Source: G963668605 sp963668605
GTDB taxonomy: Bacteria > Acidobacteriota > Terriglobia > Bryobacterales > Bryobacteraceae
DNA: 64,000 nucleotides
Reading direction: 5' to 3'
Assembly: GCA_963668605.1 (NCBI GenBank)
Contig: OY764903.1
Coordinates: 1 to 64,000 of the forward strand
In this document: positions 52,759 to 62,101 of the stretch, in pieces
Layout: every line of letters begins with the position of its first letter
How positions within the stretch are numbered: position 1 is the first letter of the stretch
Notes under the pieces: model-generated
What the model saw: the letters and a program-made list of their open reading frames with translations, nothing else
What the model was told of the DNA's origin: nothing
The model's database searches: none
Position numbers and translations under genes: made by a program

Positions 52759-52807
52759 GGTGCTCCCCTTTGCGGATCTGTCCTCTATCTGCGCCTCCGG
52801 CCGCGCT

Positions 52808-53356
52808 CTAGCGCAGCAGAACCGTCTCGCAGATCTGCTCGCCCCAGTGTACGTGCATCTTCGTGCCGGAGGCATGAATCCAGATGCCCTTGCCCCGGCT
52901 CAAAGGGATTTGAGAGACGTTGCTGATCACCGTGGGCTTTCCGGTCTCGACCCCGCGCAGCAGTTTTCCAATGTGGATGTGGCCGTGGCACTGCGTGCGC
53001 ACCTGCTCGCCGTTGTAGGCCACGCCCCACTCCTCGCCCCATAGCTCCTTGGCTTTGGCGATCGCCGCCGCCCAGAGCGCGTTGAATTCACTGCGCGGCA
53101 ATTCGTCGATGCTGTGGCCGACGGCGTAGTGCTGCACAGGCAGAACCATCCAGCGGTTCGGCTTGCGTGGATTGTTATCTTTCAAGAAGAAGAATTTCTT
53201 ATCCGCCGGATGCTTGTCGGCTTCGCGACACAGCGCGCACTCGCGCGTCTCAAGCGTTTCCGGCTTGGCGGGGTCGCATTTGCAGTTCGTGACGTCGGCG
53301 CGGCACAGCGGCACGCACGCGAGAAAAAGAGTGGCAATCAGGCCCGGTCTGCGCAT
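52808..53356 (-). CDS. exported HIT-like protein
   Basis: 182-aa. Signal peptide (1-19), Cys-rich start (TNCKCDP, ECALC), then a HIT-type fold with the triad HxHxH at His124, His126, His128 (TQCHGHIHIGKLL). HIT proteins are nucleotide hydrolases or transferases; secreted ones include CDP-diacylglycerol pyrophosphatase-like enzymes. On the minus strand TATAAT ends 7 nt before the ATG at 53356, so this later ATG (not 53365, which lies in the -10 box) is the likely leaderless start. Confidence 0.72.
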   Translation of the reverse strand: MRRPGLIATLFLACVPLCRADVTNCKCDPAKPETLETRECALCREADKHPADKKFFFLKDNNPRKPNRWMVLPVQHYAVGHSIDELPRSEFNALWAAAIAKAKELWGEEWGVAYNGEQVRTQCHGHIHIGKLLRGVETGKPTVISNVSQIPLSRGKGIWIHASGTKMHVHWGEQICETVLLR

Positions 53357-53363
53357 TTCAAAC

Positions 53364-53371
53364 ATTATACT
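53364..53371. promoter_or_regulatory. overlapping divergent -10 boxes
   Basis: TATAAT on the minus strand (53369-53364) and TATACT on the plus strand (53366-53371) share four base pairs. They drive the HIT-like gene (start 53356) and the glycosyltransferase gene (start 53378), each starting about 7 nt away, so both mRNAs would be leaderless and the two transcripts should compete. Confidence 0.5.
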
Positions 53372-53377
53372 TGTTAC

Positions 53378-54811
53378 GTGTATTCCCTAATCAGCAAGTG
53401 CACTGCTGCGGCACTGCTGCTCTATTCTCTCTATTTTTTCGGCCTCGGCGCCACGGGCATGGTTGGTCCGGACGAACCGCGCTACGCTTCCATCGCCCGC
53501 GAGATGGCGCTTTCCGGCGACTGGATCACGCCGCGGCTGTGGGGCGCGCCGTGGTTTGAAAAACCCGCATTGATTTACTGGATGGGCGCCTCGTTCTTCA
53601 AACTCGGGTTCGGCGCCGATCTCGCGCCGCGTCTGCCGGTGGCACTCCTGAGTGCCGCTTTCCTGACACTTTTCTTTTTTGTCCTGCGCCACGAGTTTGG
53701 CGAAAAATGCGCCTGGCTCTCGGCTTGTATCCTCGCGACCAGCGGCGGTTGGCTGGCCTTCAGCCAGGTCGCGACGACCGACCTTCCCATGGCGGCCACT
53801 TTCTCCGCCGCGATGGTACTGTGCCTGCCGTGGTTGCGCACCGGTGACCGGAGTCTGCTGCCCTGGGCCGGAGTCTGTCTGGGTCTCGCCGTGCTCGGCA
53901 AGGGACTCGTGCCGCTCGTGCTCGCCGCGCCGCTCGCCTACTTCGCCGTTCGCAAACTGCGCGACTGGGTCTGGCCGGCGCTGGCTTGTGCCGCGACTGC
54001 CGCGCCGTGGTATGTGCTTTGCACTCTCATCAACGGCCGCGCGTTTCTCGATGAGTTTTTTCTCAAGCACCACTTCCAGCGCTTTGCTTCCGATTCCTTG
54101 CAGCACGTCCAGCCGGTCTGGTTCTACGCGCCCGTTCTGCTTGCCGGGCTGCTTCCCTGGACTCCGCTCGCTGCTACATTTTTCTGGCGCGAAAACTGGA
54201 ACGACCGGCGCCGGCGTTTTCTAGTGCTTTGGCTCATCTGGGGCTTTGTGTTCTTTTCGGCTTCAACCAACAAACTGCCCGGCTATCTTCTGCCGCTTCT
54301 GCCCGCCTGCGCTGCGCTAATGGGACTTGGTTTGACGCAAGTCCGCACGCCACAACGCTGGCTGGCCGGTGTGGCCGCGCTGCTCGGCTTCATTCCCTTG
54401 GCCGCCGCGGTTCTGCCGCGGGCCTTGGCGTCCGGGTTATCCCGGGTCGATATCTCTCTGACGCCGCTAGTGTGGTTGCTTCCCGCTGCGCTGCTCGGTC
54501 TGTTGTTGCTGCGCATGGATGCGGCGAAGGCCTCAATCGCCGCGGTGACAACCGTCCTGATCGCGCTGCTTTATCTGAAAGTGGTCGCGCTACCCGCTTT
54601 GGACGCGAGCGCATCGGCAAGGCAATTGTGGCAGGAAATCGAACCTCGGCGCGACGAGATCTGCGTGGGGGAAATTCACCGTGCCTGGCGCTACGGCTTG
54701 AATTACTACTCGGTCACGCCGCTACCCGAGTGCAGCGTCAGCCCGCGAGCGTGGCGAGTTGTACAGAAGAGCGGGGAGAGGCCGGCAATAGTGGTATCGC
54801 CGGCCCAATAG
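53378..54811 (+). CDS. glycosyltransferase family 39-like (ArnT/PMT) membrane protein
   Basis: 477-aa with about 11 membrane helices. The catalytic first loop G-P-D-E-P-R-Y-A-S-I-A-R-E-M (Asp-Glu pair) and DWITPRLWGAPWFEKPALIYWMGA are typical of ArnT-type transferases, which move a sugar from a polyprenyl phosphate onto lipid A or another acceptor. GTG at 53378 is the likely start (leaderless, see the -10 box); the longer frame runs back through the HIT-like gene. 9 bp before the convergent lipoprotein gene end. Confidence 0.82.
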   Translation: MYSLISKCTAAALLLYSLYFFGLGATGMVGPDEPRYASIAREMALSGDWITPRLWGAPWFEKPALIYWMGASFFKLGFGADLAPRLPVALLSAAFLTLFFFVLRHEFGEKCAWLSACILATSGGWLAFSQVATTDLPMAATFSAAMVLCLPWLRTGDRSLLPWAGVCLGLAVLGKGLVPLVLAAPLAYFAVRKLRDWVWPALACAATAAPWYVLCTLINGRAFLDEFFLKHHFQRFASDSLQHVQPVWFYAPVLLAGLLPWTPLAATFFWRENWNDRRRRFLVLWLIWGFVFFSASTNKLPGYLLPLLPACAALMGLGLTQVRTPQRWLAGVAALLGFIPLAAAVLPRALASGLSRVDISLTPLVWLLPAALLGLLLLRMDAAKASIAAVTTVLIALLYLKVVALPALDASASARQLWQEIEPRRDEICVGEIHRAWRYGLNYYSVTPLPECSVSPRAWRVVQKSGERPAIVVSPAQ

Positions 54812-54820
54812 GCGGTCGCC

Positions 54821-55672
54821 CTACTTTTTCAGCTTCTTCACCGCAGCTTCGATTTTCGCGGCCAGTTCCTTTGACTCTTTCGACTCGGGAACCGTCTTCA
54901 ACGCTTCATCGGCCTTGCTCACGAAGATCTTCATGCGTTCCGGATTGCTCAGCTTGAGATCGCTGTAAAGCTGGGATTGATCATAGAGCACGCCGGCCAT
55001 GTATTGCACAAACACCGCCCGCGGCACCTTGACCTCTGCGGCCTTGAACATTTCCTGTGCTTTTGCGACGTCGTCTTTGGAGCCGGTGGCGCTGCATGTG
55101 GCCATCATGAACGAGCGTTTCAACACGCTCTTCAGGCCGCTCTCAATCTCGTCGGACGGCAGCATAACGCCTGTGGAAGCCTTGGCGACCTGCGCTACCA
55201 TCCCCGGGCTTGTGCTGGGAAACGGAAACGCGAGCACAATTTCGGCGTCCTTGTTCTTCTGTTGGAAGCTCCCGAAGACCTCGGCGACTTCGAGCGCGAA
55301 GGTGTTCGCGGCGCCGCGCAGATCGCTGACCTGTCTGCGGAACTGCATCTGGTTTGTCTTGTTCGCACGTGCGCCCAGCTCGAAAGCGTCGGCGTATTCC
55401 ATGTAACCCTTTGCCATGCCGGAAGCGAGCACCAACTGCCACACCTGCGCCTTGCCCGCGAACTCGTTTTCGCTACGCGTCAACTTCGACAGGTGATCGT
55501 TGGTGTTGGCCAGATCGCCGCTGGCCTGCGTCTCTTTCGCTGCCTGCCAATAGAACGCCGGCGTGCCCTTGGCGGGCGGTTGGGGCCCGGACGAACACGA
55601 TGTCAGCAACGCTGCGGCTCCTATAACGATCAGGCCGGTAAGATAGTGTTTGTGGATCCAGATGCTTTTCAC
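54821..55672 (-). CDS. lipoprotein of unknown function
   Basis: 283-aa. Lipobox AALLTSC (about residue 26), then a helical, probably TPR-like domain (PAFYWQAAKETQASGDLANTNDHLSKLTRSENEFAGKAQVWQL) and a Lys-rich end. No catalytic motif. The first codon is GTG at 55672 with GGAGG 8 nt upstream. Confidence 0.65.
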   Translation of the reverse strand: MKSIWIHKHYLTGLIVIGAAALLTSCSSGPQPPAKGTPAFYWQAAKETQASGDLANTNDHLSKLTRSENEFAGKAQVWQLVLASGMAKGYMEYADAFELGARANKTNQMQFRRQVSDLRGAANTFALEVAEVFGSFQQKNKDAEIVLAFPFPSTSPGMVAQVAKASTGVMLPSDEIESGLKSVLKRSFMMATCSATGSKDDVAKAQEMFKAAEVKVPRAVFVQYMAGVLYDQSQLYSDLKLSNPERMKIFVSKADEALKTVPESKESKELAAKIEAAVKKLKK

Positions 55673-55788
55673 TGGTAATCCTCCCGGTGTAAGGATTTAT
55701 CACACTTGCGCTCTTCAGGGCAAGCCGCACTCCTGCTCAGATCACACGCATTTTCAACTCGAGCAGCCGAATACGTAGCGACGCCTGG

Positions 55789-57930
55789 CTACAGAATGAC
55801 TGCAACTTCGTGGTCGAGAATCGACTTGATTTCAATCGAGGCCCAGCCGTTGTTCATGGCGAGCGCCGGCTTCTCTCCCGTCGCAACCAGCAGTTTCACC
55901 GACTGAGCTTTCGGCACGCGCACGCGTACGCGGAACGGACCGACCGGAATGAGCTCGTCGATCGGCGCGCGCCACGTCCCCGCGCTCGTGAGATTCACAA
56001 GATGAAGGATCAGGCGGCCGGGCTGCCGGTATAGATGACAGTCGATCAGCCCGCGTCCATTCACTTCGAGCGGAATCGTGCCGCCCGAAGCCCAACGCAC
56101 CAGGTTCGCGAGCAGGTTCGCATGATCCGGCAGAAAGTCGCGCGTGTATCGCCGGTCGATGTCGGCGGGCATGTACGCGATGCGGCCGCCCTTGGCGTGC
56201 GTGCTGAGGACGAGCCCCGGTATATCGGTCTTCGGCTCGCGCATCCACGCGGTCTCCGGAGGGGATACCGGAAACGGCGGGATAAACGTGAGCGGCACCG
56301 TCGCATCCGGCTCCACACGAAGTTTCCCAAGCATGCCGCCATACGCCAGGATGTCCGTCCCGTCAAACCCGGACAGCGCCGCATGTTTCGTCATCCTCAG
56401 GTACGTGTGATAGGAACTGGCCGCCCACTTTGGGTCCGGCGGTTTGTCCGCATGAGCGCGAAACAGGTCTGCCAGCGCAAAGTCCGGTCGAGGGTCGCCC
56501 ATCCCGGTGAAGAGGCTGCTCGCGCCCGTCGCAATCAACGATCCGCCGCGCTCCACGAACTTCCGGATGGCAGCGCATTGAGCGTCGGACATGGCGCCCA
56601 GATTCGGAAGGATGAGCGTCGAGAACCCGTTCAGATCGTGATCCACGTGAACCGGCAGATACGGGATCCGCGCCCGCACCAGAGCTTGCATCCAGCCGCG
56701 GTATGGCGCTTCCGTCAGATCGTCGGCGCGGTCGCGCCCATAGAAATCGGTATTCCTTTGTGACCACACCAGCCCGACGGAGGCGACGGGTTCACGGTTC
56801 ACCAGGTACTGCTCGTTCGCCTCGTGCCATCGCATCACTGGCTCGGCGGTCAGGTACGCGCGGCGATCCTCGTGCCAGGCCCCTACATGGTGCCACCACG
56901 GCTGTATGCCGCCCGCGAATCCGGCGATCATCCACATCCGCGCCTCAGCCGCTGGTTTCGCTGCCAGCCGCATGGAATTACGGGCATTCTGATACATCGC
57001 CATGCTCTCCGGCGCGAGCTTATTCCACCCGAGGAGGCCGTGAATCAGCTTTCCGGTGCCGGCGTTCTCCTGGAAGCCGTTCGAATCGTCGCGACGCTGG
57101 TGATCGAGCAGCGCGATCTCGCTTCGCCGGAAAATGCCGTCCATGTCGCGGAAGCTGCGGCATTGTCCGGCCACGGACCCGCTGTTCATGCCGATCCAAA
57201 GGCAGTCCGGCCCGCCTGCATCTTTCGTCACGCGGTTGTTCTGATCCCACACTTCGAGACGCCGCGCATAGCTCCACAGAATCCACTGGCGATAGCCGTC
57301 GTCGTCCCAGTCGTGCTTCCGGGGAAGCGCCTTGCCCGTCTTCTGGCGGAACTTTCGCTGGCAGTTTTCGCAATAGCAGATGCTCCCGCGTCCCAGTCCG
57401 GCCCAACTGTTGTCGGCGAAACCTTCCGGCTTCGAGCGCTCGATGATCTCGCGTAAAATGCCGGGTAGATACTCGTCGTAATAAGCGCTATTGATGCACG
57501 TAACGTACTTGTCGGCGGCCCGGTAAGGGCGGCCCTCAATGTCGCGCGCGAACCAGGCCGGATATGCCTTGTAGAAATCCTCCGCTGTGCGATTCGAATC
57601 CATGCGCGCCAGCACGACGATGCCGTCCTTGTGCGCGGCCGCGGCGAGCTCCCCGTACAGATCGCGATCCTTCAGAAATTCGGCCCGGTGATGCAGCGGG
57701 AACTTGCTGGGGTAATATGCGACGATGCCCCCGGCATTGATGATCACGCCCTGTGTGCGCGTGCGCTTCCAGTATTCGCGCCACCATGCAATGTCGTACC
57801 GGTCCGGGTCCTTTTCTGTGATGTTGGTCTGGCCCCACCGATATGTTCGGCGGTACCAGGGCGTGCCGGGCTGACTTTGAGCGGCAATGGAGCCGGCCAG
57901 TGTTGTGCCTACGAATGTGCGGCGTGTCAT
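55789..57930 (-). CDS. Tat-exported glycoside hydrolase-like protein (GHL6/beta-galactosidase trimerisation type)
   Basis: 713-aa. Twin-Arg leader (TRRTFVGTTLAGSIAA), an alpha-amylase/beta-galactosidase-like TIM barrel (about 30-400; GVIINAGGIVAYYP, ILREIIERSKPEGFADNSW, CYCENCQRKF) and a Rossmann-type trimerisation domain (about 410-560; VGLVWSQRN, STLILPNLGAMSDAQCAAIRKFVERGGSLIATG), then a beta C-terminus. Substrate unknown. ATG at 57930 with AAGGG upstream is used; the frame stays open for 297 more codons, but that part is antisense to the coiled-coil gene. Confidence 0.8.
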   Translation of the reverse strand: MTRRTFVGTTLAGSIAAQSQPGTPWYRRTYRWGQTNITEKDPDRYDIAWWREYWKRTRTQGVIINAGGIVAYYPSKFPLHHRAEFLKDRDLYGELAAAAHKDGIVVLARMDSNRTAEDFYKAYPAWFARDIEGRPYRAADKYVTCINSAYYDEYLPGILREIIERSKPEGFADNSWAGLGRGSICYCENCQRKFRQKTGKALPRKHDWDDDGYRQWILWSYARRLEVWDQNNRVTKDAGGPDCLWIGMNSGSVAGQCRSFRDMDGIFRRSEIALLDHQRRDDSNGFQENAGTGKLIHGLLGWNKLAPESMAMYQNARNSMRLAAKPAAEARMWMIAGFAGGIQPWWHHVGAWHEDRRAYLTAEPVMRWHEANEQYLVNREPVASVGLVWSQRNTDFYGRDRADDLTEAPYRGWMQALVRARIPYLPVHVDHDLNGFSTLILPNLGAMSDAQCAAIRKFVERGGSLIATGASSLFTGMGDPRPDFALADLFRAHADKPPDPKWAASSYHTYLRMTKHAALSGFDGTDILAYGGMLGKLRVEPDATVPLTFIPPFPVSPPETAWMREPKTDIPGLVLSTHAKGGRIAYMPADIDRRYTRDFLPDHANLLANLVRWASGGTIPLEVNGRGLIDCHLYRQPGRLILHLVNLTSAGTWRAPIDELIPVGPFRVRVRVPKAQSVKLLVATGEKPALAMNNGWASIEIKSILDHEVAVIL

Positions 57931-58152
57931 TTTCCCTTCCAATATTCGAGCGCGTCCGGATTGCCGCGGACTCCCTTCGGTCAGCGGCTTGAAGCTCTGT
58001 GTGATGCCTGGGCTCCCGTTTGCCGACAGTATACTCCTGATACTCCTGGCCAGGCGCCGAGGAGCCGGCGAAACCCCGACGGCTGGAAATACGTCAAAAT
58101 AGTAAATGGTGTTTCGGACGAAGTATCCTTCCGAAGCGCTAAGGAGGAACCT

Positions 58153-59037
58153 TTGAACGAACCAATCGTGCCCATGATGCAGCCGGCGCCGAGCGGAGGA
58201 TGGAAGATCGCTGCTATTTGCGGCGGTGTTATCGCGCTTGGACTGATCGGAGCGAATGTCTATCTCTTCTCGCAACTCGACAAGATGAAGACCGATGTGG
58301 CCGCGAATCAGGAAAAGATTATTTCCGAACTGACCACGATCCGCGAGTCGAGTTCGGTGACAACGATGACTTCCCGCAAGAATATCGACAAACTGCGCGA
58401 CGATCTCGAAGTGGCTCGCCGCCAGGCGAGCATGGCCGCCGGTCAGGCGCAGGTCGAGGCGACGAAACACGCCGAAGAACTCTCCAAGAAGCTCGAAGCG
58501 GCACAAGCCCGCCAGAATCAGCAGGTCAAGAGCGAAATCACTGAAGTGCGCCAATCCGCCAGCGCGGCGAACACAAAGATCGGCGAAGTCAGCTCGGAAG
58601 TCGGTGCCGTGAAAACCGATGTTGCTTCGACCAAGAGCGAACTCGACAAAACCATCTCGGGCCTCAAGCGCGTGATGGGCGACGTGGACGGTCACGGCAG
58701 CCTGATCGCGACCAACGGCAAGGAACTGGCCGCGCTGCGCGCGCTGGGGGAACGCAATTTCTTTGAATTCACGATCGGGAAGGCGAAGCAGCCCACGAAG
58801 GTCGGCGATATCACAATCCATTTGAAGAAGGCCGACGAGAAGAAAAACAGGTACACCATTGACGTTGTAGCCGATGACAAAAAGGTCGAGAAGAAAGACA
58901 AGAGCATCAACGAGCCGGTTCAGTTTTACGTGCTGTCAAAGGCCCGTCAGCCCTGGGAGATCGTTGTGAACCAGGTACAGAAGGACAAGATCGTCGGCTA
59001 TCTATCCACGCCGAAAGTGCAGTCCGCCCGTCCGTAG
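58153..59037 (+). CDS. membrane-anchored coiled-coil protein
   Basis: 294-aa. Short N-terminus, one membrane helix (about 15-38, IAAICGGVIALGLIGANVYLFSQL), a long coiled coil (about 40-190, DKMKTDVAANQEKIISELTTIRES and ASMAAGQAQVEATKHAEELSKKLE) and a small beta-rich C-terminal domain (FFEFTIGKAKQPTKVGDITIHLKKADEKKNRYTIDVVADDKKVEKKDK). Starts at TTG 58153 with a perfect AAGGAGG 5 nt upstream. Unknown family; perhaps a scaffold or envelope spacer. Confidence 0.7.
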   Translation: MNEPIVPMMQPAPSGGWKIAAICGGVIALGLIGANVYLFSQLDKMKTDVAANQEKIISELTTIRESSSVTTMTSRKNIDKLRDDLEVARRQASMAAGQAQVEATKHAEELSKKLEAAQARQNQQVKSEITEVRQSASAANTKIGEVSSEVGAVKTDVASTKSELDKTISGLKRVMGDVDGHGSLIATNGKELAALRALGERNFFEFTIGKAKQPTKVGDITIHLKKADEKKNRYTIDVVADDKKVEKKDKSINEPVQFYVLSKARQPWEIVVNQVQKDKIVGYLSTPKVQSARP

Positions 59038-59085
59038 GTACAGTCGTGCGCGGGGCGCGGCTTCCGCCATAACGCCCCGTTGCGC

Positions 59086-60312
59086 TCAATCAGTCTGCTT
59101 TCGGCCCTTCTTCTCCGCTTCGCCGCTGACCACTTTCACTTTGGTTCCGGTATCGAGGCGGGTCAACTGCGTCAGCGCAATCTGCTCACCTTCCTGTAAG
59201 CCCTCGACAATTTCCACTTCTTCCTCGAAACGGTCGCCGAGCTTTAGGTCGCGCGCCTCGATGGTGTCGTTCTTGACGACATAGGCTTTGTTGGAACCGA
59301 GTATATAGTTCACGGCGCGCACCGGGATCAGCCGGATGCGGGCCGTCTGGTCCGAAGGAATATGCGCCTTCGCGTAGGAACCCGCTTTCAACTCACCCTT
59401 CGGATTCGCAATCAGTCCTTCGGCTACGAATGTGCGTTTACTCTGGTCGACGGTCGGCGAGATGCGCCAGATTTTGCCCTCGAACTTACGCTCTCCGAAT
59501 GCTTCCAGCCAGACATCCACTTCCTGGCCGATGCGAATCCAGGGCGCCATGCGCTCAGGCACCTCCATGCGCAAGCGGATCGGGTCCACTTTGACCAGCG
59601 TGAGCAGCGGCGTGTTCGGACGTACGTACTGTCCGAGCGTCGCCTGGCGGTCCTTGATGAATCCAGCGAAGGGCGCGCGGACGCTCGTGTCACGCAGTTT
59701 CTTGCGCTGCAACTCCAGGGCCGCCTTGAAGCGCTCCACTTCCTGCACGAGATTGCGCGTCGAGTTGAGCGAGGTATCATAGGCCGCCTGCATCGACTTG
59801 AAGCGCGCTGTGGCCTGATCGAGGTCCGCCTGAGAGGAAATTCCCTGGCTTACCAGGTTACGCGCCCGGTCGTAGCGTTGCTGCGCATCGAGCAAGTCCG
59901 CCTGCGCACGGCGTACTTCCGGCGTCTGCTTGATGTCGGCGATCTTGTCTTTCTCATTGCGCAGGCCCAGCCGCTCAAGCGACTGGCGCAACTGCGCTTC
60001 GTTCTGCGTAAGCAGATAGCGCTGCTCTTCGTCGTTAATATGCACGAGCACCTGGCCCTGCACGACGGCATCGCCCAGATCCGTATTCATCTGGTCGATG
60101 CGCCCGTCGATCTCCGCGCTGATGATCGCCTCATCGTAAGGGAACAGGCTGCCCACCGTTTCTACTGAGCGCTGGATCTGCCTCCCTATAACCGGAGCGA
60201 CACGAACCTGGACCGGCCCGGAGTCTTGTTTTGCTTGAATAGCCGGCTGGCGGTTGCAGGCCGAGAGGGACAGCAGCAGAGTGCAGAGAAATACTAGGCG
60301 CGATGAGTTCAT
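59086..60312 (-). CDS. RND efflux periplasmic adaptor (MFP/HlyD), lipoprotein
   Basis: 408-aa. Lipobox LLSLSAC (about residue 19), then barrel-sandwich hybrid/lipoyl halves (SLFPYDEAIISAEIDGRIDQM and DTSVRAPFAGFIKDRQATLGQYV), a long alpha-hairpin (about 110-200) and a beta-barrel domain (MEVPERMAPWIRIGQEVDVWLEAF). Links an inner-membrane RND pump to an outer-membrane channel, but neither is in the window. Last gene of a minus-strand run from 62888. Confidence 0.85.
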   Translation of the reverse strand: MNSSRLVFLCTLLLSLSACNRQPAIQAKQDSGPVQVRVAPVIGRQIQRSVETVGSLFPYDEAIISAEIDGRIDQMNTDLGDAVVQGQVLVHINDEEQRYLLTQNEAQLRQSLERLGLRNEKDKIADIKQTPEVRRAQADLLDAQQRYDRARNLVSQGISSQADLDQATARFKSMQAAYDTSLNSTRNLVQEVERFKAALELQRKKLRDTSVRAPFAGFIKDRQATLGQYVRPNTPLLTLVKVDPIRLRMEVPERMAPWIRIGQEVDVWLEAFGERKFEGKIWRISPTVDQSKRTFVAEGLIANPKGELKAGSYAKAHIPSDQTARIRLIPVRAVNYILGSNKAYVVKNDTIEARDLKLGDRFEEEVEIVEGLQEGEQIALTQLTRLDTGTKVKVVSGEAEKKGRKQTD

Positions 60313-60352
60313 GGACTGATTCCACTTCGATCTTATCGCAACGGGCAGTCCG

Positions 60353-62101
60353 TCACAGACCGAGCGCTTTGCGCAATGCCAAAGCACGTGGAAATTGCAG
60401 AAACTCGAAGACATCCGGAGCGAGCACATTCGGAATAGGCGAGCGCTCTACCAATGGTTTGGCCCGCGCACTCTGGCCGCTTTCCATATACGCCCAGGCC
60501 AGCAGCACTGCGGCTTCGCCCGCATTCGGAGGTTGTGTTTGGGCGTGCAGCGCCTGCAACCCTTCGACCGCACCCACGAAATCTTTGTCCAGCAACAGCG
60601 CATAGCAGACCATCTGGTTGCGCAGTCCTGCAGCGGTCGGTTCCGGCAAGGCGCGTGCAGCCCGCACCTGCCACTCCGCTACCGTCGCTTTCGGCTGCGC
60701 GCTGAATTGCACCACAAACGCTTGAAAGCGCGCTGGCGGCGATTGCGCCACTTTCAAAGCCGCCGCAGAGAGCGCCAACGCAGATGCGCGATCGCCTTCA
60801 GCCAGTTTCCACGCCGCCAGTTGCGCATTCGCCAGCGCTGCCACATCTCCTCTGGCCTCGCCCTTGAGCCACGCTTCCAGACGTTTTGTGGCTTCCGCGT
60901 GTTTGCCTGTCAGGTAATCCCAACGCGCCCCGTAGTATTCGATCAACGGATCGTTCGCTTGCTTGCGCGCTTCGAGGAACAGCTTAAAACTCTCGCCCGC
61001 CTGCGCCGGGTCGCTGCCGAGCATCAGCCGTGCCTGCGCTGCTTTCCGCAAAGTCCATCCGCCCAGGAACGACGGCGCCAGACGATTCGCTTCGAGAAAC
61101 GACTTCTCCGCGGCTTCGAAGCGTCCGAAGTAGTAATCCACTTCGCCCATCGAATCGAATGGATTGGGGTTTTCCGGAGCTGCCTTGCGATACGACTCAA
61201 AGGCATCCTTGGCCCGAGCGTAATCCCCCGCGAATGCGTGCGCGTAGATCGCGAGATTCCACCCCTGCGCGTCACCCTCGCCCGCCGCCGCTGCTTTGCG
61301 ATACCACTCGGCGGCCTTAGCGAAATCGCGCGTTGCGTAATAAGCCTGAGCCACCGTGCCCGGCAGCGAGCCATCGGCCGGTGTCAGTCTGGTAAGCTCT
61401 TCGAGCAGGCGGACTTGCGCGGCTGGATCGTTCCGCAGCGTCGCCGCGAGCAACTCGATGCGTGCCCGCTCGATCTTGTGAAACTTGCCGTTGTGCTGGC
61501 GCGCCCGCTCCACTACCTCCAGCGCCTTGTCGCGGCCCGCGCTTTGGGCCTGCCTGCGCACCAGCGCGACCCACGCCTCGCCATACCCGGTATCGGCGCT
61601 CAGCGCTTTTTCGAACGGCTCCAACGCCCCGGTCTGCGTTCCTTCGAGATAAGCGCGCAATGCAACCTCGCTCGTGGTGCCGTAAGGCCGGGCCTCCGCA
61701 GTAACACTCCGCGCCATGCGGTTGCCTGCTTCCAGGACCGGCGCGTCGTGCAGATAGCTGCTGATTGTTTTGCCCGAAGCAGCGTCGCGCAGCACGCCGT
61801 GGAAACGCAACGTTCCACCTTCCTGCGCGTAGTAGCCCGATAGGATCCGCTTCACGCCAGCGGCTTCGCGCGCGGTGCCGAAAGCCACGGGGTTGAGCTT
61901 CGCGGCACCCGTCAAATCCGAGACGACAATCTCCTGTATCGCGCTGCCCGCCCAATCGAAGGCGGCATCACCGCTCAGATTCTCGAACGGCAGCACGGCA
62001 ATGCGTCCAGCAGCCTCGCGTTCCGAATTGCGAGAGCAGCCAGCCGCGGCCAGCAGAAATATCAGACCAGCGATCGCGCTGTGCCGCGAGCTAAAGAACA
62101 C
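60353..62101 (-). CDS. TPR lipoprotein with TolB-like N-terminal domain
   Basis: 582-aa. Lipobox LLAAAGC (about 22), then an alpha/beta domain like that of TolB/FlgO-type proteins (GRIAVLPFENLSGDAAFDWAGSAIQEIVVSDL, VKRILSGYYAQEGGTLRFHGVLRDAASGKTISS), followed from about 145 by many TPR-type helical repeats (ALRAYLEG, YGEAWVALVRRQAQS, AEWYRKAAAAGEGDAQGWNLAIYAHAFAGDYARAKDAF). Likely a protein-protein scaffold in the periplasm. Overlaps the next upstream gene by 11 bp. Confidence 0.72.
   Translation of the reverse strand: MFFSSRHSAIAGLIFLLAAAGCSRNSEREAAGRIAVLPFENLSGDAAFDWAGSAIQEIVVSDLTGAAKLNPVAFGTAREAAGVKRILSGYYAQEGGTLRFHGVLRDAASGKTISSYLHDAPVLEAGNRMARSVTAEARPYGTTSEVALRAYLEGTQTGALEPFEKALSADTGYGEAWVALVRRQAQSAGRDKALEVVERARQHNGKFHKIERARIELLAATLRNDPAAQVRLLEELTRLTPADGSLPGTVAQAYYATRDFAKAAEWYRKAAAAGEGDAQGWNLAIYAHAFAGDYARAKDAFESYRKAAPENPNPFDSMGEVDYYFGRFEAAEKSFLEANRLAPSFLGGWTLRKAAQARLMLGSDPAQAGESFKLFLEARKQANDPLIEYYGARWDYLTGKHAEATKRLEAWLKGEARGDVAALANAQLAAWKLAEGDRASALALSAAALKVAQSPPARFQAFVVQFSAQPKATVAEWQVRAARALPEPTAAGLRNQMVCYALLLDKDFVGAVEGLQALHAQTQPPNAGEAAVLLAWAYMESGQSARAKPLVERSPIPNVLAPDVFEFLQFPRALALRKALGL

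Noticed and set aside
57931..58821. N-terminal extension of the GHL6-like frame
   Set aside because: Antisense to the coiled-coil gene; the Tat leader and ribosome site place the start at 57930.
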